Source: Streptomyces sp. NBC_01669
Lineage (GTDB): Bacteria; Actinomycetota; Actinomycetes; Streptomycetales; Streptomycetaceae
Assembly (NCBI RefSeq): GCF_026339735.1
Contig: NZ_JAPEQG010000003.1
Coordinates: 372,001 to 436,000 of the forward strand
DNA length: 64,000 bases
Direction: 5' to 3'
Under the pieces are notes generated by a model. The model had not been told where the DNA came from, made no database searches, and saw only the letters and a program-made list of their open reading frames with translations. The translations under genes were made by a program, and so were the position numbers. Shown here piece after piece: positions 16,004 to 25,200 of this stretch (position 1 is the stretch's first letter; every line of letters begins with the position of its first letter).

Positions 16004-17155
16004 ATGGCCATCCTCACCACCGACCACGCGGTCCCGCATACCTCGACCGAACCCGCGAATACGGGCCAGTCCGTCAATCTCTTCGTACGGGAGCTCGTCG
16101 ACACCGATGCGGAGGAGCCCGAGGTCGTCCTCATGCTCCACGGCAGGACCGTCTCGGGCCTCCCGACCTTCGACCTCCAGTACGGCGACTACAGCTGGGC
16201 CAGGGATCTGGCGGGTGCGGGCTACGACGTGTTCATCATGGATCTCCAGGGAGCCGGCAAGTCACCGCGCCCGAAGATGGACGATCCGTGCAATATCAGC
16301 CCGCTCCAGCAGCAGCAGCTGCAGAGCATCCTGGTCCCCAACCCGCTGGAGAACGGTCCTTGCTCCCCGAGCTACCCGCATCAGCTGGGCAACTCGCAGA
16401 GCAACTGGGACGAGGTGGACACCGTCGTCGACTACATCATCGGGCTGCGGCGGCAGCGGCATGTGGCGCTCATCGGACATTCCGCGGCCGCGTTCGCGTT
16501 CGGACCGTATGCGCTGCAGCACCCCGAGAAGGTGGCGAGCCTGTTCCTCAGCGCGCCGGTCTTCCCGCCCAGGGGCAGGAAGGGCACGGGGGACGGCTTC
16601 GGCGTACCGGCCGGTGTGACGCTGCCGGTCTCCAGCCCAGCGGGCACATACGGCTTCCCGACGAACGTCTTCGTCAAAGAGGGCTTCCCAAGCGGAGAGG
16701 TCCCGGTCGACGTGGCGTGGAAAGCCATGATGGAGAGCGACGACCTCGGCAGTACCTGGGGCCCCACGGACCCAGCAACCGGACAGCCGGAGGGCGTTTC
16801 GCGGTGGCGGTTCCCCTACTGGTGGGGCTGGAACTCCACCACGGCGCCGCTGCACGGCACGCTCGGCCGGAGGGTGCCCGTGTTCATCGTGTACGGAGAC
16901 CTCGACACCACGGTGAACACGCCGGAGTCCTCGCCCGACGTGCTCTACTTCTCGGTGCCCGCGCTCTACGCAGCCATCCTCGGCCCAAGGAAACTGATGA
17001 TCCGGGTCGCCGGCACGGGGCACCAAATGGGCTGGGAAAGCCAGTACAAGGTCCTGCACCGGATGTCCCGGCAGTGGCTGAAGAATCGCACTGTCGACGG
17101 CTTCGAAGAGGGAAGCTACTTCCTGGACGAGAACGGCGTCTACCACCCCGCGTAG
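16004..17155 (+). CDS. Alpha/beta hydrolase
   Basis: This 383-residue protein starts at ATG 16004 behind CGGAGGAGC. It has the alpha/beta hydrolase fold order: a LMLHGRTVSG oxyanion loop, DVFIMDLQGAGKSPRP, and a nucleophile elbow GHSAAAF (Ser with G-x-S-x-A in place of G-x-S-x-G). The expected acid VYGDLDTTVNTPESS and the catalytic His GTGHQMGWESQ follow. There is no signal peptide, so it acts in the cytosol on an unknown ester, amide or epoxide substrate. It follows the IS element directly and has no partner gene. Confidence 0.85.
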   Translation: MAILTTDHAVPHTSTEPANTGQSVNLFVRELVDTDAEEPEVVLMLHGRTVSGLPTFDLQYGDYSWARDLAGAGYDVFIMDLQGAGKSPRPKMDDPCNISPLQQQQLQSILVPNPLENGPCSPSYPHQLGNSQSNWDEVDTVVDYIIGLRRQRHVALIGHSAAAFAFGPYALQHPEKVASLFLSAPVFPPRGRKGTGDGFGVPAGVTLPVSSPAGTYGFPTNVFVKEGFPSGEVPVDVAWKAMMESDDLGSTWGPTDPATGQPEGVSRWRFPYWWGWNSTTAPLHGTLGRRVPVFIVYGDLDTTVNTPESSPDVLYFSVPALYAAILGPRKLMIRVAGTGHQMGWESQYKVLHRMSRQWLKNRTVDGFEEGSYFLDENGVYHPA

Positions 17156-17289
17156 GAGCTGGTCGGCTTGCACGGCCGTACGGGCCAGCCGTCAACGGCT
17201 GATGTTCCTCAACCCCCGTCCCCCGTCCCGTCCGCCCCGGCGCGGCGGGCGGGGCGGCTGCAACCGGCGGCGGGCCGTCACGCCTCTGA

Positions 17290-17460
17290 GTGAGTGTGAG
17301 AAGAACTTTCTCCCGGCGCCGCAGCGACCGGCGCGGCCTGCGACTCTGGCCGGTCGGCACCGTGCCGGCCCTGGCCTTCACCGCCGCGGTCCTCATTGCC
17401 GCCGTCGTCTTCTACACCGGCTGGGACCTGCTCGGCGCCCGCGTCAGTGGTCGCCGGTGA
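17290..17460 (+). CDS. Short single-helix membrane protein, possibly truncated
   Basis: This 56-residue frame starts at GTG 17290 or 17296. It has a basic N-terminus (RRTFSRRRSDRRGLRL) and one membrane helix (TVPALAFTAAVLIAAVVFYTGW), and stops at 17460 in GARVSGRR. It is either a real small protein or the N-terminal piece of a longer membrane protein cut when the next, oppositely oriented, sequence was joined. The two reading frames overlap by about 17 bases tail to tail. Confidence 0.4.
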   Translation: MSVRRTFSRRRSDRRGLRLWPVGTVPALAFTAAVLIAAVVFYTGWDLLGARVSGRR

Positions 17461-18160
17461 GGGTGCGGCTGGGCTCGGTGGTGACGAGCCGGATCCAGCG
17501 GGCCGCCGGGTCCAGCGCAGCCCCGTCACGGGACTTGCAGCGCGGGCCGAGGGAGCCGCCGAGGCGGCCGGTCCAGCCGTTGCGCCCGGAGCGGGAGGTG
17601 CCGCCATAGGACGGCTCCACGTAGCCGATCACCGTGTCACCACTGCGCAGGATCCACCGGTGGTTGTCCCGGTGCTCCGGGTGGCGGACCGGTTCTGCGG
17701 CGCCAGCGATGGCCCGTGCCTTCTTCATCGCGAGCTTCTGCGGCCGCGGCTCGATGCCTTTCGGTTCGACCGTCAGCCCTGAATCGTCACGTGACGCTTG
17801 GGCGGTGCGTGCCGTGGGCTGAGCAGCCGGTGTGTCGCGCTTCGAATCGTCACGTGACGCTTGGGTGCCATTGCCGGGGGCGGATGAGTGCCCGGTGGTG
17901 GGCTGGTTCTGGCGGGCGGTGGGGGTGCGGGCGGCCAGGTCGATGCCCGTGGAGGTCTCGGCGGCCCGGCGGACGAGGGTGCCGTGTAGGGCCTGCGCGG
18001 CGGGGGCGGCCCGGTGGGCGCGGGCGGCGAGGACTGTCGGGATCCGCGCCACCACTCCGAGGTCGAAGTCGTCGGCGGGCTGCCCGGCGACCAGGGCGCC
18101 GGCCAGCCGCCGGGCGGCCAGTGCAAGTTGGTCGGCAAGTTCCAGGGCGGGCACGCCGTC
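17444..18160 (-). pseudogene. Hypothetical protein truncated at its 5' end by an IS
   Basis: The open frame on the minus strand continues from the IS junction (GTRNDGVPALELADQLALAARRL) to its stop at 17444 with no start codon clearly its own. The first part is helical (ARIPTVLAARAHRAAPAAQALHGTL). The middle contains a repeated ASRDDS motif and low-complexity T/Q stretches. The C-terminal part has YVEPSYGGTSRSGRNGWTGRLGG, a beta-rich end. The IS left end lies at 18161-18174, so upstream coding sequence was lost or displaced. No family is assigned. Confidence 0.55.
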
Positions 18161-18161
18161 G

Positions 18162-19409
18162 TTGCGGGTGCCGACAAATCATCCGGCCAGGTCAGGAGCT
18201 TGATCGTCGCTGGCAGGCCTTCTGCTCGCGCGCCACTCGCGCCCGTGCTGTTCACCCGGATGGCCGTCGGCGGCATCATGATCTGTCGTGCTGCTGCGCC
18301 TGGCCTACCTCGCCGTCACCAATACGTTCACGCTCCTGCGGCTGCTGCCGATGAGTGAGCGGGACAAAGACATCGAGATCCTCACGCTGCGGCACCAGCT
18401 GCTGGTCCTGCAGCGCCAGGTCGGCAAGCCCGCGTTCACCGACACCGACCGTGCGCTGCTCGCTGGCCTGCTCCATCGTCTCCCGATGAACAAGCTGCGC
18501 CAGCTCCTGCTGCTGGTGCGTCCCGACACGATCTTGCGATGGCACCGCGACCTGCTCAAACAGCGCCATGCCGTCACGTGCGCACCGAGGCGGCGAGGGC
18601 GCCCACCCACAGTCCGCTCGATCCGCAGCCTGGTCTTGCGCCTGGCACGCGAGAACAGCTCCTGGGGGTACCGGCGCATCCACGGTGAGCTCGCGGCGCT
18701 CGGTATCAAGATCGCCGCCTCCACCGTCTGGGAGATCCTCAAGGAGCACGGCATCCCGCCCGCCCCCGAACGCGAAGGCACGACCTGGGCTGACTTCCTG
18801 CACAGCCAGGCCGACGCGCTCCTCGCCTGCGACTTCTTCGAGACCCGCACCCTGGCCGGGGCACGCCTGTACGTTTTCGCCGTCATCGAGCACACCACCC
18901 GCAGGATCCGGATCCTGGGCGCCACCGCACACCCCACCGCGGACTGGGTGGTACAGGTCGGACGCAATCTCGCCATGGATCTCCAGGACGCGGGCAGCAC
19001 AGCCAAGTTCTTGATCCGCGACCGGGACCGGAAGTTCACACAGGCCTTCGATGCCGTGCTCGCCGACGCCGGGTTGGAGGTCGTCGCCAGCGGTGTCCGG
19101 GTGCCCCGAATGAACTCCATCATGGAGCGCTGGATACAGACCTGCCGCAGGGAGCTGCTGGACCGCACCTTGATCTGGAACCGAAGCCACCTCCTGCACG
19201 TGCTCCAGGAGTTCGAATCGTTCTACAACGGGCATCGGCCGCACCGGGCCCTCGGCCAAGCCGCCCCGCTCCGCCCGCTACCTGAACCGATCACCGAACC
19301 AGGACAGATCGCGCATCTGGAGGTCCACCGACGAGACCGGCTCGGCGGAACCCTGCATGAGTACCAACATGCCGCCTGAGCAGGTCGGATGATTAATCGG
19401 CACCCGCAA
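18162..19409 (+). mobile_element. rve-type (IS3/IS481-like) insertion sequence
   Basis: This element is about 1.25 kb. TTGCGGGTGCCGA at the left end (from 18162) is mirrored as TCGGCACCCGCAA at 19397-19409. The match extends inwards through AATCATCCG and an ACCTG/CAGGT pair. A second, similar right-end sequence lies 80 bases further out at about 19462-19489. One transposase gene fills the element. The insertion interrupts a minus-strand gene on the left. Confidence 0.7.
18288..19379 (+). CDS. Integrase-core (rve) transposase
   Basis: This 363-residue protein has an N-terminal helical region (LTLRHQLLVLQRQVGKP) and the linker SSWGYRRIHGELAALG with STVWEILKEHGI, an HTH-type part shared with IS3/IS481 proteins. 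The rve catalytic core carries ADALLACDFFETRTLAGA (Asp), FLIRDRDRKFTQAFDAVL (Asp) and RMNSIMERWIQTCRRELLDR (Glu). It ends with FYNGHRPHRALGQAAPL. The length is usual for a single-ORF rve transposase, and all three acidic residues are present. It may use the first ATG at 18288 or a start further in. Confidence 0.85.
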   Translation: MLLRLAYLAVTNTFTLLRLLPMSERDKDIEILTLRHQLLVLQRQVGKPAFTDTDRALLAGLLHRLPMNKLRQLLLLVRPDTILRWHRDLLKQRHAVTCAPRRRGRPPTVRSIRSLVLRLARENSSWGYRRIHGELAALGIKIAASTVWEILKEHGIPPAPEREGTTWADFLHSQADALLACDFFETRTLAGARLYVFAVIEHTTRRIRILGATAHPTADWVVQVGRNLAMDLQDAGSTAKFLIRDRDRKFTQAFDAVLADAGLEVVASGVRVPRMNSIMERWIQTCRRELLDRTLIWNRSHLLHVLQEFESFYNGHRPHRALGQAAPLRPLPEPITEPGQIAHLEVHRRDRLGGTLHEYQHAA

Positions 19410-19461
19410 GGCCGGGGACACCACAACAGATCACATAGATCAATGATCAAGGTCGTGACCT

Positions 19462-19489
19462 GGTCTGATGATTTTTCGGCACCCGCAAC
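19462..19489 (+). repeat. Extra copy of the IS right-end sequence
   Basis: A sequence ending TCGGCACCCGCAAC, preceded by GATGATTTT and ACCTGGTC, repeats the right terminal repeat of the IS ending at 19409. Two right ends 80 bases apart mean an earlier insertion or an aborted one-ended event at the same place. The 50 bases between (ACAACAGATCACATAGATC and on) are A/T-richer. Confidence 0.6.
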
Positions 19490-19777
19490 CTTCGCGACTG
19501 GCGGGCGGCGGCGAGCCACATCACCGTGGGGCTCGCCGCACTACCGGACAACTACCGCCGCGACAAGGCGTGGTATCGATCCTGTCTGGGGCATGCGCTT
19601 GCGGGGGCCGGAGAGCCTGAGCAGGCGTTGACGGTCTCCCTTGCGAGCGTTCCTGACGCTGATGTGGTCGGACGCCCGCATGCCTGGAACGAGCTGCACA
19701 CCACGGCTGCCGTACTGCTGCGCAACGGGACACGAGAAGGGCGTCACCTGGCCGATGCGCTGAAGTCGCACGACTGA
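19490..19777 (+). pseudogene. 3' fragment of a regulator with a TPR-like C-terminus
   Basis: From the IS scar to the stop at 19777 the plus strand reads NLRDWRAAASHITVGLAALPDNYRRDKAWYRSCLGHALAGAGE through NELHTTAAVLLRNGTREGRHLADALKSHD. I recognise this as the end of Streptomyces XRE-type regulators whose C-terminal half is made of TPR-like helices. The DNA-binding N-terminus is missing. The gene was cut by the IS insertions on its left. Confidence 0.55.
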
Positions 19778-19812
19778 GCCGTTTGCAACGTCCGCCCGTA
19801 CTCGATGTGCTT

Positions 19813-20045
19813 TCACATCTGGGTTCCTGATCCCGGCTGCTGGGGCCGGACTTCCCGGACGCCGGCCCGGCCCGGCTCCAGGAACTGGCGCTTCCAGTTC
19901 CCGACCGACTGCTCGGACACCTTCGCCCGACGCGCGGCCTCGGCGACCGTAAGCTCACCGGCCAGGATCGAGAGCACGATCCGAACCTTCTCCTCCGGGG
20001 GCAACGCCGGTGGCCTCACGGGCGGCAGTCGGTTGCGGTTACTGG
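19813..20045 (-). pseudogene. IS3-type OrfA HTH fragment
   Basis: The minus strand encodes PALPPEEKVRIVLSILAGELTVAEAARRAKVSEQSVGNWKRQFLEPG, a standard HTH of IS3-type OrfA. It is flanked by unrelated reading frame on the N-terminal side (up to 20178) and ends abruptly at SGTQM. Only the HTH is present, with no OrfB or terminal repeats, so it is a decayed insertion-sequence piece. Confidence 0.55.
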
Positions 20046-20120
20046 GCGGCCTTGTTGCCGTTCTTGCCGTCGACTTCGAGGGCGATAGTCCGACGCCGAG
20101 CGAAGAAGCGCGCCCTGGCG

Positions 20121-20447
20121 TCAGTCCTCCACTGGCTCCACTCGAATGGGTGCAGCACCACCCAGATAAAGCATGCACCCCGCATCCTCCACATCCGAGT
20201 TCTCTGGTGGGACCACGTAGATCCCCGCGGTGGGCGCGGGGACCCAGCCAAGATTACGCGGAGGGTCATACGCCTCGTAATGCCCGACGTAGAGCCTCGT
20301 CGGCGGGATGGATACCGTACAAACATCTCCCGCACGGAGCTCGGACAGCGCCGGTTCCACCCGATATGGAACCCATTCCCGGTGAGCGTTGTCACCCGGG
20401 AAGGAGAATGTGCCATCCCATCGAAAATTCGAGGAGTGGTCGATCAC
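20121..20447 (-). CDS. Hypothetical beta-rich protein
   Basis: This 108-residue frame begins at GTG 20447 (VIDHSSNFRWDGTFSFPG) and continues with VPYRVEPALSELRAGDVCTV, RLYVGHYEAYDPPRNLGWVPAPTAGIYVVPPENSDVEDAGCML and an acidic end. It is less GC-rich than its neighbours, has good codon bias and is clearly protein-like. There is no recognised family. It lies in the IS-scarred stretch with no partner, and the start lacks a strong ribosome site, so it may itself be truncated. Confidence 0.45.
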   Translation of the reverse strand: MIDHSSNFRWDGTFSFPGDNAHREWVPYRVEPALSELRAGDVCTVSIPPTRLYVGHYEAYDPPRNLGWVPAPTAGIYVVPPENSDVEDAGCMLYLGGAAPIRVEPVED

Positions 20448-20489
20448 CCCCCACGGCCATTCCAAAATGATTCGGCGCGCACCACCACA

Positions 20490-21002
20490 GCCGTCATCCG
20501 GCGCCCGATCCAGTACGTCGAGCACCTCAGCTACTACCCCGAACTCGAACGGCGCGTCCTGGAACTCGCCGACACGGGCCTGAGCGCCGTGAAGATCGCC
20601 GATCAGCTCAACCGGGACGGCTACCGCTCGGCACGCGGCGACGATCCCATCCGGCGGCGCGTCGTCGTACAGATCCTGCATCGCAGCGGCCGACCCCTTC
20701 CAGCCCAGCCCAGGCCGCTGCCGATTGATCCGGCCGAAGCTCCCCAGGAGCACGAATGGTGGCTGGCCGACCTCGCCGCCCGCCTCGGCTGCACCACCGG
20801 CACCATCCGCAAATGGCTCAGGGACGGACACCTCACCGGCCGTCAGGAGACACAGCACCCCCACCGCTGGATCCTCCACGCCCCACCCGGCAAAATCACC
20901 CATCTCGAAGAACACCTCGCCAAGGCGCGAGGACGCAACACCCGCGTCCATCCCCGCTTCGCCGAAGAACTCGGGGACAACGCACAGGCGCAGAGTGCTT
21001 GA
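20490..21002 (+). pseudogene. C-terminal fragment of a recombinase-type protein
   Basis: The plus strand reads PIQYVEHLSYYPELERRVLELADTGLSAVKIADQLNRDGYRSARGD, then a proline-rich linker, then EWWLADLAARLGCTTGTIRKWLRDGHLTGRQ. It ends RVHPRFAEELGDNAQAQSA. The two HTH-like segments match the C-terminal DNA-binding part of Streptomyces recombinase/transposase proteins. The N-terminal catalytic part is absent. The stop codon is followed in the same frame by an ISAs1 transposase fragment. Confidence 0.55.
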
Positions 21003-21218
21003 CGCATCGAGAACCGGCTGCACTTCGTCCGCGACACCACCTTCCGCGAGGACGCCTCGAAGGTTCGGACCGGCCACGGGCCCGACAACATGGCGAGCCT
21101 GCGGAACTTGGCGATCAACACGCTCCGCGACGCCGGGCACAGCAACATCGCCGCCGGTCTCCGCCACGCTTCCTACGAACCGTTCACCCGCCCACTCGAC
21201 CTCTTGGGCATCGCCTGA
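21003..21218 (+). pseudogene. ISAs1 transposase C-terminal fragment
   Basis: These 72 codons begin with no start and read RIENRLHFVRDTTFREDASKVRTGHGPDNMASLRNLAINTLRD, then AGHSNIAAGLRHASY and the end PLDLLGIA. This matches the last part of ISAs1 transposases, including the catalytic Glu (IEN), but differs from the complete ISAs1 protein at 14.7-15.9 kb. It is therefore a different element. It joins directly to the stop codon of the recombinase fragment. Confidence 0.75.
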
Positions 21219-21271
21219 CCGGCGCACTCACAAGATCAAGAGACTTTGCAGCGCCTCTGCCTGTCCAGCCA

Positions 21272-21365
21272 GGGCTGTTGCACAGTCTTTTGATACCGCG
21301 CCCTCGATCTCCTCGGCATCATCTCACCTGCACCGATCAAAGATCGGGGGGCGTTGCAACAGCCC
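21272..21365 (+). repeat. Small inverted-repeat scar (MITE-like)
   Basis: GGGCTGTTGCA at 21272-21282 is matched by TGCAACAGCCC at 21355-21365, 72 bases apart. Such ends occur on several Streptomyces insertion sequences. The interior reads as another ISAs1 tail (LDLLGIISPAPIKDRG), so this is probably a collapsed insertion-sequence remnant. No protein is coded. Confidence 0.55.
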
Positions 21366-21423
21366 CGGGATGAACATCCCATCGATTACGCCATCGCACT
21401 TTCCAAGGAACATCTACTTCACA

Positions 21424-22095
21424 TTATTCCTCGAAAGAGAAATCTGCACGCTTGAACACTTCCGTAAGTTCCTGATAATCGGCCTCCGGATTCAGGGCGC
21501 CGACCAGAGAACGATCGATGCGCGCCTTCCGCATTACTCGCTCTACGAGTTCGGCATCCATGGCGATCTCGAAGATCTCTTCCGCACGCTCCACATAGGC
21601 TACGGGTTGATCATCTACGTACTGGCCGAACAGAATCTCAGCACCGTCCGCATCGACGATCACCGCGTCGGGAACGTCAACTCCACTGGTCTTCCACGTA
21701 GTTCCTTCTGCTCGCAGCCAGAACAGTACGGTTGCCAGAGGCACTGAATTCGAGCCGGCCACCACTCTTTGGTTCAGGAGCGGCAGAAACTCCGCAGGAA
21801 TTTCTTCGGTCAGACCGGGCCACACCACGGGGGGTGATTCCCGGTAGGGACTCATGGGAGACTCATGGTCGAAACCTCGAGCAAAAACGCCGGCCTGCGT
21901 GAAGTAAATCGTGAACTCTCCGCCCACTCCATCACGCATCTCTGCCTTTGCGCCCTTCTCCCGAGTGTTCTCGAACGTGAAGGCGCGCAGATCCGCATCC
22001 GGGCAGGCAATGGCGTCCAGTACAGCCAGAGCCTGGGATCGAATGCGTAGCTCCTCGGCGCTCGGTAGCCTTTTGATCAATTCGTGAACCGACAT
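21424..22095 (-). CDS. Probable immunity protein of the Rhs toxin
   Basis: This 223-residue cytosolic protein starts at ATG 22095. It lies about 100 bases after the toxin gene in the same direction, the standard place for the immunity gene of a polymorphic toxin. It is less GC-rich than its surroundings, acidic, and has a mixed alpha/beta pattern (FTFENTREKGAKAEMRD, EFTIYFTQAGVFARGF, AVIVDADGAEILFGQYVDD). It ends EVFKRADFSFEE. I do not recognise a named immunity family. The assignment rests on position, size and composition. Confidence 0.6.
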   Translation of the reverse strand: MSVHELIKRLPSAEELRIRSQALAVLDAIACPDADLRAFTFENTREKGAKAEMRDGVGGEFTIYFTQAGVFARGFDHESPMSPYRESPPVVWPGLTEEIPAEFLPLLNQRVVAGSNSVPLATVLFWLRAEGTTWKTSGVDVPDAVIVDADGAEILFGQYVDDQPVAYVERAEEIFEIAMDAELVERVMRKARIDRSLVGALNPEADYQELTEVFKRADFSFEE

Positions 22096-22203
22096 AAGCA
22101 AATCTAAGCACAAACAGACGAAGTCTTCCAGGCTCGCCCTGCGGCCGATCCTCCGCCCTGGGTAGATACGCCCCTGGGCGGAGGATCGAGTCAAATCAAA
22201 CGA

Positions 22204-25200
22204 CTACTGACGAGGGCCGCCTCCGAAAGGCCACCAGATACCGGGTGTCCAACCACTCGGCCACCACTCACCAGGACCATCACCGAGAAGCTTGCCGTTC
22301 TTGGATCCGTTGCACGGCTGGCAGGCTCCAGTGAGGTTCCCCGGGGTATTGATCTCGTCTGATCGACCTGCCTTGTCGAGCGACCAACCACCTTCGTAGT
22401 GGTAGTTCCTCACGGGGAATACGTGGTCGGCCTGCTCCGACGGCGCGTTTCCGCAGTAGACACACGTCGGATTGTCGTTGAGAGCCTTCCGACGATCCGC
22501 CGCCTTCATGTTCTTGTACTGACCTTTTCGGTCATACTTCGTCGCTGGGCCTTCCACGCGGTCACGCTGTGACCACGTGGAACGGTTTCCATTGAGTTCG
22601 ATCTTGCATTCGGTGGCGTCATCGGCACTCTGATTGTGAACGAGAACCGACGAGCCTCCCGCCAGCACGAAGAACGTGTGCTGGCCCTCAACGGTGAGGT
22701 TGTGAACCCGCTGAGGCCGGTCACTCCTGTCGACGGCGGTGATCTGGACCCAGGTGCCGGCTGAGGTCTGGAGCCACATGCCGGGCTCGAGCTCGCCCGC
22801 ATTGACCCACGTGCCGAAGTCCGGCAGCCAGAACGGGTGCCCATCAGTGGCGGTGATGGTGCTGGGCTTGGCCTTGCCACTCTTGCCGTCGGCATCGACG
22901 GTAAGGGTGACCAGGTGCTTCACCCCGTCACCGACGATGGTGTTGGTGATCTGGCGGGCTTGGAGGTCGCCGGTCTCCGGGTCGGAGGCCAGGACGTACT
23001 CGCCCTCCTTCAGGTCCTCGATGTTCTTCGTGGACCCGTCGGCCATTAGCACCTTGGTGCCGGGGACGAAACTGTTCTTCTTCTTGCAGGCGCCACCCTT
23101 CTTGCTCTTGGGTGCGCGGTGTTTCCCGGTGCCCTTGCTGACGGTCTGCTTGGCCTTGTCGACGCCCGCCTTGGCCTTGCCTGCGACCTTCTTACCGCCG
23201 GACTTTGCAGCACTCTTGACCGCGTCGACGGCCTTGGCGCCCTTCTTGGCCCACTTCGCCGCCGTGACCGCGTTGCCCGCACCCGGGATGGCCGCGGCCA
23301 TGGACATCGCACCGTCGACGTAGTTGCCCTCGGCCATGTACCAGATGCCGTTGGCGACGTCTGCGGCCTCGCCGATGACCGGGACCATGCCCGCCACGTC
23401 GAGGGCTGCGTGGCCGACGTCGGAGAGGGAGATGTCGATGCCGAAGAGGTGGCCGTCCAGCTCCACAAAGGAGATGGGATTGCCGCCGGCGAAGGCGTAG
23501 CGGTTGCCGGTGTACGGGTCGGTGGCCAGGGACATGTCGTCCAGGGCGCCGCCGTACATGTCCCTTGTCAGGAACCGGTTCAGACCCGGGCTGTAGTTGC
23601 GGAAGCCCATGTCGTAGGTGCCGGAGCCGTCGTCGTACCGCTGCGCGTTGTAGCGGTAGTCGTTGTACTGCTCCTTGTCCGGATTCTGTGCGTCGGGCTT
23701 GTCCGCGCCGGTGAACTGCGCGTCGTCGTCCGAGCCGTAGGCCGTGTAACCGTAGGTGGCCCGGGTGTTGCCGTCCTCCTTCGTGACCGCCTCCACATCA
23801 CCCTTGGGGTGGTAGAGGTACTGCGAGTACTCGTGGGGACCGGTGTCCTTGTGCTTGATCTGGGTCAGCTTCTGACCCCACGGCGAGTACTGGTAGGACT
23901 TGGTCGCCTTGCCGGCGACCTCCTCCCGCAGCACCTTGGACTCCATGCCCAGGTAGGTGAAGGCCGTGGTCTTCCCCGACGTGCCGGACGTGGTCTCCGA
24001 CGCCGTGCGGTCGAACGCGTCATACACGTACGACGTCGACTTCGCCGCAGCCCCGGTGCCCGCCGTGTGCTTGGCGATCCGGTCGAAACCGTCGTACGAG
24101 TACTTCTCCTGCACCGACCCGTTCGACGAGACGGTGTCCAGACGGCCCAGCGGGTCGTAGTTGTACGTCGAGGCGACACCGCCCGCGGACGTCTTCAGCA
24201 GACGGTTGCGGTCGTACGTCGACGTCGACGTGACCCCGCCCGACTTCTGCTCGACGATGTTGGAGTTGCCGTCGTAGACGTACTCCTCCGTGCCCGCACC
24301 ATGACCGGTCTTGGTGACCTTGGCGATACGGTCCTGCGGGTCGTAGTCGAACGTCGAGACGGTGTCCAGGTAGTCCGCCGTGTTGTCGGCGTTCATCAGC
24401 TTCGCCGTGTCCTTGGAGCGGTTCCCGTTCGGGTCGTACTCCAGGTCGTGCGAAGCGACGACCGTGCCGCCGCTCTTCTTCTCCACCTGCGACTTGACCG
24501 CACCGTTGAGCCAGTACGCGTAGTCGACGGTGTTCCCGTTCGGCTTCGTCTGCTTCAGCGGCTGACCGCGGTCGGTGTAGGTGAGAGTGGTGATCTGCTG
24601 GTTGCCCGCGGTCGGCGTGTCCGCGTTCGTGATCTTGTTGATCATGTCGCGGACGTCGTACTCAGCCTTCGACCACGTCACATCGTGCGTGGTCTCCAGC
24701 GGGTTGCCGTTGGCGTCGTAGGTCAGCGAGGTCGTGTTCTTGACCGTGCTGCCCAGCTTCTCCTCGACCTTCGACAGCTGATTCAGCTCGTCGTAGGCCA
24801 TCGCGTACGCGTCCGCCTTCGCGCCCGGCGAGAGGTCCTTGACCTCCGACAGCAGCCCGTTGGCGTCGTACTTGTAGGTGAAGTCCTTCTTCTCGTTGTC
24901 ACTTTCGCCCGTGTTGGCACGGACGAGCTTGATGCCGTCGGCGACGACCGTGCCGTTGGCCGCGTCGGTCAGGGTGACCTTCTGGGTGCCCGACTCGGTG
25001 AAGGAGTAGGAGCCCAGCGAGACCCACGTGCCCGAGCCCGTGGACTGGTTGACGGTCCGGGTGGTCTCCCCGGTCGAGTGGGTGATCTTGAACGGTGCGT
25101 CCGTGGCCGCGCCGGTCACATCACCGTGCCGGGCGAAGACCTCGTACGTACCGTCCTGCGGGATGTTCAGCTGCCAGGTGAAGGATTCGGTGCCGGTGCC

